Shown here piece by piece: positions 34,481 to 47,830 of a stretch of 64,000 nt of DNA. The first letter of the stretch is position 1. Every line of letters starts with the position of its first letter. This stretch comes from Corythucha ciliata (Eukaryota > Arthropoda > Insecta > Hemiptera > Tingidae), in the NCBI GenBank assembly GCA_038030265.1, contig CM075939.1, positions 29,059,253 to 29,123,252 on the forward strand, given 5' to 3'. Position numbers and translations under genes: made by a program. Below the pieces are notes generated by a model, which was not told where the DNA came from, did not search any database, and worked only from the letters and a program-made list of their open reading frames with translations.

Positions 34481-36057
34481 CACTGAGAAATACCACCGAA
34501 CAGCTCACTCTCCACCGAAAAATTCGTTCAGTGGAGAATTCCATTTTTTCGGTGGTTAATCTTCACCGAAGAAGGCAGCCATATTGTAAAATTACCGCCG
34601 ATGGTTCTGCGGTTGAGCGTTCTGCGGTCGTATAGCCGAACGTAGGTGAACATTCACCGCAGAAGAAATTACTTCTCCACTGAACTATTTCTTAGGTGGC
34701 TTAAAATTCGATGACGCGCCGAATAAAATTCACTGAAGATCGGTGACATTATTTCGGTAGTTGTTTTACTGAACGTCGGACGATCCTCAGCTGAGCATCG
34801 GTAAATAACCGATGCTCAGAGACAAATCTCATGTCTAAGGGAACGGGTCACTTCTGCCAGCGACAAGTAGCCCATCGTCGTTGGCTATCCACCGAGTAAC
34901 CGCGCCAAGCGAGCGAGACGAACGAATGAAGCTTCTAGTTCTAACTGAGTTGGAGAGAAGAGAGCACGAGTTCAGTGTTCAGGTGGTGATTGTGTGTGTT
35001 GGGTGAACGTAAGAAAGTATCGGTTATTGGCAAGTACTAAAATTATTATTTCGGATGGTGTAGTTCGTTGTAATTAATTTTTATCGAGTTTTACGACGTT
35101 TCCTGACTACCATGACGGATGAACTTATTTCAAGAATATTATAATAGTGGTGCTGCATGATTGAATGCATGTTTTTGTGAGCCTAGTTTTCAGATTATGT
35201 AATTTATTCCCTTTTACTTGTACATTGTGCTATGTACTTTATTCCCTACGAAGGATAATACAAGCATTTTAAACAGTGTACTATAAATTATGGAGCAATG
35301 CTTCTCCTTTTTTGACCTTCAGTGTGAAATACAGGCCATCGCTGATCTTGAGTACTGTTTACCGAAAATGTACCTTCCAATTATTCCCCTTTTTACTGAC
35401 TCATTCCACCCTTGCTTAATTTCGGTGGCTGTTTCCCGCCAGCCAGCAGCTGTATCACCTTCTCTTGGTGAACCACAGGTAATTACGCGATTAAGGATAA
35501 AATATAAAAAATTCAAGATAATTTTATGTTATATCAGCAGATCTATTCACAATTTCGAGTGCCTTATTGTGGATAAGGTACGTACGCAATGTATTTGCCT
35601 CTTTACCGAACATCGATCTGTGAGTATGCTGGATATAGTACCGAACCAAAGACGCGAAACAAATATAGTCTACAACCAACCAGCGAATGTACCAGACTGT
35701 ATACCGAACTTCAACGCTAAACACCGGCGAGCATTGCTGAATGTCTCCGAACGTGAGAAACAAGGCACTTGCCAAAAGGGTCGGGTTACCGAACTAGGGA
35801 AGCGTATTTCCGATCATGATTGATTGCGCGCCGATATCAAGGGACTAGCCACCGAACTTCTGGAGACAAGGCGGAGAACCCCAGAACCCCATGACCGAAC
35901 ATAGGCTCATTGAAGACGAAGTTCGGAAGCAAACTATACCGAAATTTTACTCGGCGGTTTTACACCGAACAAAAAGTCACCGAACATCACCGGAGAATGT
36001 TAATGTTACTCGAAGAAGATCGGTGGTATTTTCAAGGCCTCATTTTTTCTCTCAGTG
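34481..36057. mobile_element. 1.58-kb TIR element with CACTGAGA ends and an ACCGAAC array
   Basis: The left end CACTGAGAAATACCACCGAA is matched inverted by TCGGTGGTATT and TCTCTCAGTG at the right, and TA flanks both ends. The 7-mer ACCGAAC occurs exactly eight times on the plus strand at 35605, 35640, 35703, 35788, 35851, 35894, 35964 and 35979, and once near the left end (34495). Looser CCGAA sites fill 34515-34740. A 177-codon open frame (35290-35823) is not recognisable. CACTG ends plus subterminal repeats recall CACTA/EnSpm elements, but the TA flank does not fit their usual 2-4 bp duplication with certainty. Confidence 0.65.
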
Positions 36058-39000
36058 TACGTAGTTGTAGTTGTAGTGTAACGTTGAATGGCCTGCCTCC
36101 AAAAAAACTCCTTGGTCTTAGCATGTTTCTGGGTTCATCAAATTTCTTCAGGTGTATCATCCTTCGAGCCGCTAATTTCACGTCTGTTTTGAGTGATTAC
36201 TTGCAAGGTGCCTTGAGTGCCTTTTGCCTTTGCAGGGAGGAATTCAACTCGGCCCTTATTCTAGCCCATTCAAAAGCAAATGTGGTTTCTCATCGTTGAC
36301 GCTTCGGAATCAGCTATCGAAGGAAGCACAGTTAGACAACGGTTGTTGGCAACCACCATAGGTTTCTTTTCACATACGTTGAGCTCTGCTGAAAAATCGT
36401 ACAGCGCTTATATGAAGAAAGCTTCTCGCTGCATTCGCCAGCATAACATATTTCTGGCATATGCTTGAGGGTCGGCCTTTTATTTTATTTACTGGCCATA
36501 AGCCACTGACATTTGATTTTAAATAAAAACGTAGGAGAGAGTGTTCCGCCGTCAAACACTTCAGCTCGATTTCATCGGTCAGTTCGCACACATTATACAT
36601 ATTCGTCATATAATCTTCTTCTAAAGACAATGTGGTTACCAATTTCCTGTGACGTCTTGACAGCATTTTTTCGTTACTGCTGAGTTACAACGAACTCGCG
36701 TTTGAGCAGAAAGAAAAAAGCCTCCCCTCTGCTATTTCTGGCACCTCACCAGCGTGGAAACAGGGAATTTACAAGCTCTTGGCCTTGTTAAAGCCCTCGT
36801 CTCCTCTACCATTGATCATTTTGTGAGTGTTACTTAAGGACACTTTGGATAGGAAACTTTAAAAGGCGATGACAAGAGTTTGGGATGGGTTATTTGGATG
36901 AAAGTTTAACCCAACTTACAAAGAACGTGGATCACAATCATTTTATACATTCACTGTTGTCAGTTTGTGGAGTTGTGATTGGAATTAACGAGATAGGGCA
37001 ATGTATATTTTGAGAGCTTTCAAGCGAAACCAATAAAATTTTATTCCGCTTGAAAAACGCCATTCGATTTATCTTCGGGGCTCCCCCATGCAAATCCATC
37101 ATATTTATAAGAGGTAAAATAACAGTTTGGTTCTTCAAAAATGTATATGCATAGGAAGGAAAAGAGAAAGAAATGATAAAGAGATAAATTGAAAAAAGGG
37201 AAATAGAGGGAAAATAAATCATGCCATTGTTGAGAGCTGGAAAAAAGAACAACAGGTCTTCGCGAGCTTCGAAAGCTTTTATCTGCCACTTTTAAGTACA
37301 CCTTAGCATGCTTTTACACCTGTTACACGAGGGTAGATTGGGTTGTGCTTCTATTTTGAACTGTTCGCCCACGCAGCTATATGGAAAAATGAAATAACAT
37401 AAACATTGCGGACATCTTAAGACTTTATTGGTTCAAAAAAGGACAAAAGGTACCCACTTATGGTGACCATCTCCCGTCATGGCAGATGACAGCCTCCATA
37501 TACGCATATTTATTTATTTTGATAATTTTATTCAGCATAGAGTGAAGACCTCTAGTTCTTTAAAAAGCTCACTCTCTCTCCCCCTTTAACTATACTCTGA
37601 ATTCGAATCTGTATTATTTAATGATGACTCAGAACCTACATTGTGTTGGGCTGGAAACTTCCCTACTCCCACAAGGAAAGCACACCCCTGACGCTCCCAT
37701 TTCTCTACGGTCTTTCCCCCTTCGCAATACTATTGCTTCCCAGGGAGGAATTTCGATTAATATCCTCATCCACTCCGTCCCTTTTGATCCCTTTTTACTT
37801 TCATCTACACTCTTTTTCGTTAAAAGAGGATCCTAAGTCGATGATGAAGAAAGAGGCGATGAGAGGGGGGTGTTGTAGGGCTTGTAGGATCTAAATAGTA
37901 CCTACTTTTGAAGAAGAGGGTGAGATCTGATAAGGAGAAAGAGGAGACTGACCGAGAAGGAGGAGGGGTTTGAGAGAGCTGTAAAAAGAAATCATCTTTT
38001 CCTTCCCTCCGCCATCAATCCTTTGTTCTTTCCTCTTTTCCAGTTTTCATATTCTCCCTTACTTCTCAATCTACCCCTCTTCTAATGCCTTTTTTCACCA
38101 TTCAAGGTTTCTCAAAACTCCCCTTTGCCCGCTTTTTTTTAGCTAATTTGTTTGCCAAGCCCTCGTTTCTCTACGCTCTCTCACTAATGAAGTTACCTTC
38201 CAAGAGATACTTGTTAAGTTTTCCCCGTTTTTAGGTACTCCTGTCTTATTCTTTAGAAGGGACTTATATCAAGGAAAGATTTTGCCTTCGTGACCATCTC
38301 GCAATGTGCCAATATAGTGCATTTCATGGAAATATAATTATTTTTAGTTTGCAATCGATTTGAACGATGTATTTTTTCTAAGTAGGCCTTCTACTGCTTT
38401 CGTTGGGTGCCGTACAACGGAAAAGCCTGGAGAAGAAACCTTACAATTCAATTAATTCGCCTTCTGTGCCCCTCGAGTTGATATTAATAAAAACTTGAAA
38501 AAGGCTATTGGTTACGGGGGAGGAGGAGGTTCACAAACACTTAACCCCACCCACTCGTGCTATAGGGGGTAGTTCTAAGATGATGAAAGATGGAGGATAA
38601 TAACTTGTGGGCAATAAATCATAAAACGGAAGTATGGAAGAGCTCTTCCCCTCTCTCTTAATCTTTCCTTCTTGTAAGAAATTTAATATTTGAAACTTTT
38701 GGTTTAATTCAGTTTTCTTTCTAGGAAGTGTTCAGAGGGAGATGGTGACGGTCAATTTCTTGTTGAAACAATTTATTGAACAGTTTGAATTGCTTAATAT
38801 TCAGCGTACATCCTTCGGCTTATATTATGTATAATAGGGTGAGTGGGTGGGAGACGCTAGCCTACAAAAGGGATGATCCCTTAACTTTTCCCAATGATCC
38901 ACTACCGCACGGGCCCATAAGGCTCAACTTCCCTCTTCGTATGTTAATGAGAACGAAAGGAAGAGGCGTCCTATCTCAACCCCCCATCCCTTCCCCCCTT

Positions 39001-40691
39001 CACCATAGCAACAAACCCCTTTTCATCCAACGTCAATTCTATCTCCTAGTCCTCTCTTACATTTCCCCCCCAGGGAAACCTTGCGTCCGTAGATGAATGT
39101 TCTTGCGAGCCCGGGGACGTTCGGCCTGGAATCTCACCCTCCAATAGTTTAACCAACCCTTCTCAACATCCCTTGCCCAATTTTCGTGGAGGGTATTTCC
39201 ATTCTTTTATTTTCCCTTCTCCGTGTAACCATCGACCATCCCATGCACTGTGACGAGGTAATTGCCAACAATGTCCCTCCCACCCTTTTAGCCTTATTTC
39301 CTCGGGTTGCAATCAGTTTATATCGATCCATGAATTTTTAAATTATTCAAGGATTGAATGATTTGATTTCCTGTTTGTGCTCTTATAGTTGTTGGAAAAA
39401 AAGAACAAGTATTTGTAGGTAGTAAGTACGTTTGTACCCCTCTACCGTTAAAACACTGCAAAACATAGCATTCCTCATAATTAACAATTTTCCCTTCGTT
39501 TATGAGTCTTCAGTGGAACATTTGCAATGCGTTATAAAGCTGCGCATTACCAACGGGTCCATAGCAAGGCGACAAAATAAGTGAAGAAATAAATCAGACA
39601 GGAGCTATTAATGTACCTTCCAAATAGAACAAGGTCATAAAAAGCTATACAGCTGAACATATTTGCTTGACTTTTAACAAGGAGGGAAAAACGTTTCCCG
39701 TGCAGGCGCCAATCTTTTAAACCGCAAATACGTGTAAACTATTTTTCATTAACTATGCTGGTTTTTCTTACGTACGTAAGAACGTACGTTTTACATGTGG
39801 TGGTCACCTTTTATTTCATTTTGCGAAGGGGGAAGCTTACAACGCAAAAAGATTATCGTCAAACTCTCTATATATATATATACCTGCATGTATCTTATTT
39901 TTATTCGGATTAACCGAAGAATGCAACACGGTAGAGGTTTGACAGGTTTATTTGTGATTCATTGAGTTCAGTAGAGGAGATGAATTTTCCTTGAAACGCA
40001 ATGAACAGGTGGTGGCGATATCAAGAGTGATTCAGTGAGTTTCCCTTTAATCTCATCGTAATATCCCAAGTTCCGTTCAGGTAGTTTAATTCAAGAGCAA
40101 AACTTGTTCGTGTGTTTCAGCGAAAGTTACACGTACTGGCGCAATTATTTTCAATGATGTGTCAGGTAGGTACTTGAAACACACGACTTCCTATCACAAG
40201 TGCATATTCACAAGTGCATCACGATTAATTCAGCCGTCTTGGTCAACTTTCCTTGATTATAGGGTTTTTCTTTCATTCCCTTTTTGTCCTAAGATAAGCT
40301 TATAGTTAGAATTCCGTTTATGAATTTGGAATCGGGTCTTGAAATAGCATACAAAGGAGCTTGATAGTCACGGTATATAAAACAAAGGGCATCGGCTTGA
40401 AATTGTGAACAGAGCGCCAGCGGATCTATATAGCGCACACCCATTAATTGTTTATGAAATACGGAGACAGAGTGGAGCCCAGTCATAGTGTAGGTATACA
40501 GTAGTGGGTGGCATTTGAAAAAAAAATGACGTTTAATATTTGGAACACTTTTTAGTGCATTTAATTTGTATTTAATTTTTCGCTTGACCTACGGAGAAAG
40601 TGGCTATTTTGAAACAGCAACCTCACGACGAAAGAAACACTTCAATCTTGGCGTGATATTTCCTTACTTTACGTTACGGAATGAACGATAC

Positions 40692-40748
40692 TACTTAACG
40701 TCACTGCTAGGAGTGATGTTAAGTTACTTTCCGTCACTGTTTGGAGTG
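40692..40748. repeat. Short hairpin with a second half-repeat
   Basis: ACTTAACGTCACT and AGTGATGTTAAGT form a stem with a short loop (40697-40725). CGTCACTGTTTGGAGTGA follows as a diverged repeat of the loop region. Confidence 0.45.
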
Positions 40749-40927
40749 AGCCTGCGCTGTTCAAGGTGAAGTAATTGTTCGGTCAAGCAAAAAATGGCGA
40801 TCGCAACTCGTGAGGAGCGTCTTAACGCGCTCGTTGTTATAGTAATTAGTGAACTCGGAGTTGCCTCGTTCGCAAAAAAAAACTCGGGTGTAAAGTGACG
40901 CTTTCCTCACTCGTTGTGAAATATACT

Positions 40928-41270
40928 AGGTCTGTTCGCGGAGAAAAAGTGTAGGGTAGTGTAGTGTAGGGCAGGTTGGGGTAGCTGGTGTAGGCGAGGG
41001 CAGCGATGATTTTTTTGTTACGCGAACGCTTTCAGAGCAGCCAGTGTAAATTCATAACAGTCGTGATATTTTCTCACTCCTGTGCATGTTAGATAAGAGT
41101 TATCAATTTATAACAAAAAATTGGAGTAACTTCGGGCAGCCCGGAGTAGCTCTGAACTCATCGCGAACGCCCTACACTCGCTACACTAACTACACTCGTC
41201 TGCTCGCGAACGCTTTTCGGGCGCCCGAGTGTACCCTCGGGCAACTTAGTGTAGCTTCGCGAACAGACCT
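40928..41270. mobile_element. 343-bp TIR element with ACT target duplication and TGTAG-rich arms
   Basis: AGGTCTGTTCGCG at the left and CGCGAACAGACCT at the right are perfect 13-base inverted repeats, and ACT directly flanks both. The left arm contains repeated GTGTAGGGTAGTGTAGTGTAGG and the right arm contains CTACACTCGCTACACTAACT. GCGAACGC recurs internally. It is non-coding. A 3-bp duplication is usual for PIF/Harbinger and some CACTA elements; no family is assigned. Confidence 0.75.
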
Positions 41271-41469
41271 ACTATGTATTGGTAAACAACCATCGTGCGA
41301 CACCTCACTGGTCGGCGGGAGATTGACATTTATTTAGTTCAATGTAAACGCCTTGAGTCATATCAAGGTAGAAGTTACTCTAGCCTTTGACATGATGTTT
41401 ATAAGGTTACATTTGTTGGTGAAAAAGAATAATCTCTCCTCGTTAAAGTGTCTTTATTAATTTGTGACC

Positions 41470-41499
41470 ACGGTTTCGGTCGACTAGACCATCTTCAGA
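41470..41499 (-). repeat. Conserved retroelement-type hairpin motif, locus A
   Basis: The minus strand reads CTGAAGATGGTCTAGTCGAC followed by CGAAACCG. GGTC and GACC pair around a 5-base loop. The pattern CTGAAGATGG ... CCGAAACCG is shared with 50648-50680 and is, from general knowledge, frequent in repetitive DNA of insects and other animals. A 98-codon open frame (41506-41802, minus) lies just 5' of it but is not recognisable. Confidence 0.5.
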
Positions 41500-41934
41500 C
41501 AAGGTTTAGGGCGTAAGAACCACCTCGTCACTACACGGACTCGTCACTACACCTCGTTCCACTACACGGAAAAACTGAGCCGAAATTTTCCTGTAAAGTT
41601 TACTCATGACAATAGCTTCTGCTTCATTGGTACCCGTAAAATTTAATGTGCTGCACCAAATACCGCCGGTGTCAGACTTGTTAATGCTGTAGGCTGCTAA
41701 AAATAATCCCAACATTCCCCACGAGAATTCAAGAATATTATCTATTCCTCCTTTATTGCAGTATAAAATTATTCGTTCAATAGGAAAATGTAGATTTGGC
41801 ACAACAGCTTTCGCTGTACACGTACGCTTCTATTAAGGTGGTCAAAGCGCCCGAATATTACCGTAGAGCCCGGTGTTCACGCTACTTGTAGAGCACTAAA
41901 GTATGCGGCGTGACCCAAGTGATGATTGAAGTTG

Positions 41935-42130
41935 CCACAGTAAAAAAAAGTGGTGAGTCCTCATCTTTCGGGCTTTGGTGGTTGACATTATTAATTGCGG
42001 CGTTGTTACCCTTATGCTATGGGGTGACCACAGTAAAAACCCAAGCTTAAGTTTCATGATACTAGTCAGGGGCCAGAGTGAGGATTGCAACGTTCACCGA
42101 AAATAACAATTGGGTGGTGACCACAGTAAA
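41935..42130. repeat. Three CCACAGTAAAA sites spaced exactly 93 bp
   Basis: CCACAGTAAAA begins at 41935, 42028 and 42121, each preceded by a GTGA- or GTTG-like segment. The intervening sequence is only loosely similar, so this may be a decayed tandem repeat of a 93-bp unit. Confidence 0.4.
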
Positions 42131-45100
42131 ATGTGTCGACCCTTACATCAAATAAACACAGTGAGCTCTCCCCCACGCGTCCCCCCTCTTCCTAACACCA
42201 TCCATTTCATTAATTGCCATTTGACGAAATCAAACCCCTGCTCAATTTTTTTTAAAAATTCGCCTAAAAAACCCCTTGATTGATTTCAATGTTTGACATG
42301 GGCAATGTCTTGTTGAAGAGTCCTCTTCAAGAAACACCAGTAGTGATTGAAAAATGTGCAAGTTCCCTACTACCCTATTAGTACATACTTACATACATTC
42401 ATAATACGAGCAGTGATCACAGGCTACTGACTATAAAGGGAAACTTCTAATTGATTTCAAGGAGAGCTGTGGAGAACAAAGAAGGAGAAGGGAGGAGCAA
42501 CCTTCCATCCGGACGACTTGCCCCATGAGGCCTACGGCACAGCAGAGTATACGGCACACTGCTCAAGAAGCTAAGAGGCATTAGTATCAGTGGAATAGCC
42601 TGCTCTTCGATTGAGCCCATCTGTCCAATCGCTGTACGAACAGCGATCGGAAGCGACTCAAGTCTGCTTCCTGCCACTATGGGGAGTAACACAAGGCTCA
42701 ATTCTTTGCCCCAATCTTTTCCTTATGTAGATAACGTTCCTGAGCCAAATTTTACTATTTCTGGGTCGATCAGATTACCTACTGGGCTTAGTGTACAGCA
42801 CCCAGGCAAGCTGTGACTTTGAGCGATAATATTCACGGTTTCATGGTTAGTATGCAACGAAGCCAATTTATTCGACCAAGTTGCTATATTTCGTCTATTG
42901 ATAAGTTATGGAGCAAAATGGCCAGTTAGCTTTCGAGTGCTGAACTCCGAGATGCAGAGAAGCTTAGCGTATTCGGGGTCGGATTAGTATTATTCTGAAC
43001 CCAGGAAAAATATATCTTTACCATTGTGGCTGCAACAGAAGAATTGTCATTTTTTGGGAAACAAAAATTGATTGTAGGCTGAAATCGCTCTGTTTTTCCC
43101 GAAAATATCATCCGGGGGGTTTTCCACCGGCGGGGATAGTAGAATTGTTTTTTGATCTAACCTATTGCATGATCAAAAAATTCGATTCTTAGTCAATAAA
43201 TTCAGTTGCTTTATCTGTATTAAATTGCCTAATTTATATTTTGTCGGCAAATATTCCATTTTAATTGCAGGATGATGTGGGGAGGGATTTAGTGGGGGTG
43301 ATTTTTCGGTGCAGTGGCCGGGGGAGTTCGCCACCACACCGCGATTGGATTGATGAGGAGTCCGCACTCTTCACTTGATTAATTTCCTGTATAATGTTTC
43401 TCACATCACGTGCACTTTCTATTTATGAATTTATGATAATCATTTTTATAGATCAATGGGGCATCTCGTGTGCAAGACGTGGTCCGATGACTGCTGATAT
43501 ATAATTAGTATATCCTGATACTAATGTCGTTGATGAGTGAGGCTGATGTCGATGCAAAGATTGAAAATATTCATGCTTGGTTTAGGGTCGGGCCGGCCAA
43601 TAATACGGTAATAATGACTCTCGACCCCAAATCGGCCTCTCATGCCTTAATTTATGAGTCATCAGAGTTTTGATAACAGATAACGGGGTCTCTAAAACAA
43701 GCTTGAATTATTTAAACTTCGGTTTGATAAACAAATAGTGATATTTGAAAAAATCTGTCATGAAACGGGCGATATTTCGTCGTACGGTTCAGTTTATTGA
43801 ATCTCTTTCGAGACGTCTCTCTGTTTCTCGCTCGATTTTTGCGTTAAATTCAAATTGTTTCCCAGACCCGTTCCTAACCACCACTATCTTGTACGTATTC
43901 TTGTCCTTGTTACGCGTTTCAATTATCTGGTTTCCAGGGGTCGTCCCCTTTCCTGTTCTTCGCCTCCACCTCTATTGTTAATGGTCGGTGGGCCTACTCG
44001 TTCCCTCTCACTCTCTCCCCCTCACCATCACTTTTATCTAACAATCTTCCTCTTCGCACCCTTTTCTCATTTGGTCACTAACCCCTTCACTCATACAACA
44101 GTTAACAAAACCGGTCCCGGCGGTCTTGATCGCGGAACCTCTAAAAAGCGAGCTCGTCAGCTGTGTTCTCCCATTGACCAGCTGCCGGTTGGCCGTGAAA
44201 GCCCGGTGGTTTTTGTGTGGAAGTTGATGGGACGTCAGGGAGGGGGGATCTATCGCTCAATATTGAATGAGTGAGTTGGAATCGTATCAACTTGGCTTGG
44301 AAAATGTTAATTTTTTTCTTGGGCTAAAATACATTCATTTCATAGCTTGATTCAATTTTCTCGCTCTCTGTCACCCAAAGCTCTGTAGCACTCTAGAGAC
44401 TCAATCAATGTAATCCTCTTCCTTGTTACGTTATGCGCCGAGACTATTATACCGAACTGCGTGAGTGGGTTTCATGTAACGCTCCCTCGCTCATCAATGT
44501 TTGGAAGAACCTTTTTAAGATAGACTCTAGGGGCATTTCTTACGAAGATAAATCTTGAGCCTTTATATTATGAGAAACACTAATTTAACTTAATTTATAA
44601 CTATGCCCCTCAACCACGCAGTGGCGATAGTGGAATGCCAATGTTTCCGCAAATTCTATGAAATGCAGGCGCCGTATTAGAAAACCCCTTCATTTCATCT
44701 CCAAATTCCTTTTTGTTTTTGGATAAATAAACACGAATAAAATGTATTAGGAGAAAAAGGCAGTTCTTTAAAAGGCACCTTTGATGAGTGACGGGTTGTT
44801 CAGTGAGAGCTAACTTTTTGTGACAGAGTGCCTCCCCGTCATCAATGTAGTATAAGCACCACGTGAGGGGGCAATCCCGCTTAATGCCCTTTTCCTTTTT
44901 TTAGGGCTGCATTAATAATTCACCGCTCGCTAAGCCACGGGAAAACCGTCCCCCCCCCTTTTTCGTCCACCAAAACTTGGGCCACGATTCCTTTTCTCAG
45001 TTTCTCTTCAACCCCTATACCCCCGACCACTACTCCCTTATGCCCACTTTTCTTAACTCGGAAAACGTTTTTGTTAGAGCCGATTGCGCCTGAAAGCTCT

Positions 45101-47792
45101 TAGTGAAAATTACTTTTCAGGCCAGCAGTGACAGCTGGGGCTGACTTGTGGTGTTGGCGTTATTTTAAAGGGGTGACAAGGGATCCTTAATGATACGTTT
45201 TTGTACGATAGGTTTAATTAAAAAAGGCTTTCATTCAAAAAATAATAAACATAATATAATGAAAACTTTCAGCGAAAAATAATTTTCCTATCGAGTAGCG
45301 TTCGTTGGTGGGTGTTTATTGTTGAGTCGTGGTTGTGAAATAGCGAAAGAGAAATGAAGAGGGGTTGAGTTGTAGTAGTGAGAGTTAAAGCTTTTGGGAG
45401 AGAGAAACTCAGAAGCTGAGGTGACTGGAATTGATTCCGGGCTCTGCCCCCTTGCCACCCCTAGGATGACTCACCCCGAGCCAGCCTCCCTCGAGAACTG
45501 AAAGTCCCCCCCTCTCCCACCCTTTCTGCCAACACACACTCTCTAACGCTAAACCCTCCCCAGGATCGATATAAAACCTGAAAAGAGGGGGAGGATTTTT
45601 GTTTTGTATTATTTTTAAATGCAAGTGAGCTCTTGTTCAAAATCAATAAAATAAGGGCAAATTTATTTCGGACACATTCCGAAGAGTAATAATTCCCCAA
45701 CATCACTTCCACTTAAACTTGAACTTCGAATGCACATAACGCGATCCATCCTTTTTCTTCGCGTCCTTTCTTCCGTTCTTCTTCTTTATCTTCTTCTTCT
45801 TCGCTTCAGGTTTTTGAAGTTTTTTATTCAGTCGAGTCTATTTACTATTAGAAGAAGACGCGAGGCAATTAATTCGAGAGTATGAGAACAGTTGATGCTT
45901 AGGAAAGGTTTTCAATGTGACATCCTCCGAAGCTCAACTAGAAAAGTTTTCTGTGCAATTAAAGCGTGCTCTCGCATTTAAGGCCTTATTTTGTTGATGA
46001 GAACACGTACTGTTTGGATAATGATGGCGAATGGAAAAGAAGGGCTGGAGTGTAATTTGAACGAGCCCACAAATTAAAGAGGGGGTTTCCTTGTTGTCGT
46101 GAGCTTAGCGGAATAAAAAACGTCGGCATACTGGAGCGGATCTGAAAGCTGCTTTAATTAGTCGTATAAATTACGCGCCTATCTTTTTTCGTGAAAAAAA
46201 GTACGAAAAAAGGTTTAAAGCTTTTTCACATGGGCTTAACAAAGATTTTCCCTTTACATTTTTAAGTAACTGAGGGCGTGCTTTTATCAGTGTGTGTTGC
46301 GGGCTGTTTTGTCCAACTTTTTGTTTGCCATAAGTGTTTATTTTGGGGGTGGGTAGCTTGAATAATCATAAAGTAACGTTGGATTCTGAATTTCTGAGAA
46401 AAATTTGGTTGAAATGGATCTCGCGGTGCCTTGATACGGTTTTTTTGTGAAATCCGATTCTTTTTCAGGCGAGGAAAACAGTCTGAAATCTTCGTGATTG
46501 CATTTGTTCGTTATTTGTGAATTCAATCAGAAAACGAAATTTCCCCCAACATTTAAATTTCATCCCACTTTCCGCCATTTTCTTTTAGATGAACCATTGT
46601 CGGGGGTTGCAGGCCTTAGCGTCCTCGCTCCCTTGAGCTGCTTGTTTCAAACAATCATGATGACAAACCATGATTGTGAGGTATATCTCTCTCATCGTAT
46701 ACGCTAGGTATATAATCCAAAAGTTATCCGTAAAATAATGTACTAAATTACTGCTGAACAACAGTAAATCATTAATAGCTTTAAGAAATACTTTCCCCTC
46801 TTATAAGAGTTATTTTTCCTTAAACCCCGCAAAGTTCTAATAGGAAGGCGGAGATTGCGTTTGTTGTATGTGCATGCCCTTTTTTCATACTCCCTGCGCC
46901 TTGAGCCTGCGATATGATTCCTCCCCCCTCCGTTCTCCACCCGTTTTATATAAATCCTAGCCCCGTGTTCAATCTTTAATGTCTTTTCTGTGATCCGGCA
47001 TCTGCTTGGCCAAACCATCTGCACGTTCTATTATTAGTTTTTGTTGTTGTGTCATTTTATTTTAATATTCTCTCCTGCTGATATGCGAGTTCATCATACT
47101 TTTTCGCATTAACCTTATGAGCGGAGCAATTCTGCCAAAATGTTGAAATTTTATCGGTTGATTTATACAAAATTGAAGTAAAAACAGTAAACTACTGTAG
47201 AACAGGTTTTAACTGCTGGTTTCGGATTCCTGTTTTCCAGGATCGCACCTTATGCGATTTACTATCATATTTTGGTTTAGTTTATTCCCATCCTCCCTCC
47301 CGAATAAAAAAAATGCTAGCTTTTTGTCGTGAACTGTGCTTCGTGTTTTTTACATTTAGTTTCAACCCGCGTTACCTTTTAATTTGCCTGCATTTGTCTC
47401 TCTGCGCAGAGGAGCGATGAGCTTTATAATGTCAAATGTCTTCTTGTGGGAATTGCGTGACGGCTTAATGCTCCATTTTAGTTAGGGGCCATCTCAAAAT
47501 TACTTTAAAAATTGGCAATTAATAGTTTATTCGGCCATCCCCCCCTTATATGAAATATGAGCGAGTGAAATTATTTTTTACAGAAGTTTTGTGAAAGTGT
47601 TTGAGATTTTAAGAGAAAGAAAATAACGATTAAAATTATGAAAACAATCTTACATCTGCGTCTGGACCAGAGATTAGGCAAATTCACGGAAATGTATTTT
47701 TCGCAAAATGTCCGGGAAAATAGGAATTTATCAGATTTTTCCGCAAATTTATTTTTTGAGAAACAGTTTTCAAAATCCGACTAGTTTGGCAC

Positions 47793-47830
47793 AGGACACT
47801 TACTCGTTCAGGATACTTACTCGTTCGGTG
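47793..47830. repeat. Short tandem duplication
   Basis: The segment GGACACTTACTCGTTCA is followed directly by GGATACTTACTCGTTCG, a 17-base tandem pair with two differences. Confidence 0.7.

Noticed and set aside
43745..44274. Overlapping 78- and 139-codon plus-strand frames
   Set aside because: They lie in C/T-rich intronic DNA, which has few stop codons on that strand. There is no motif and no splice context.
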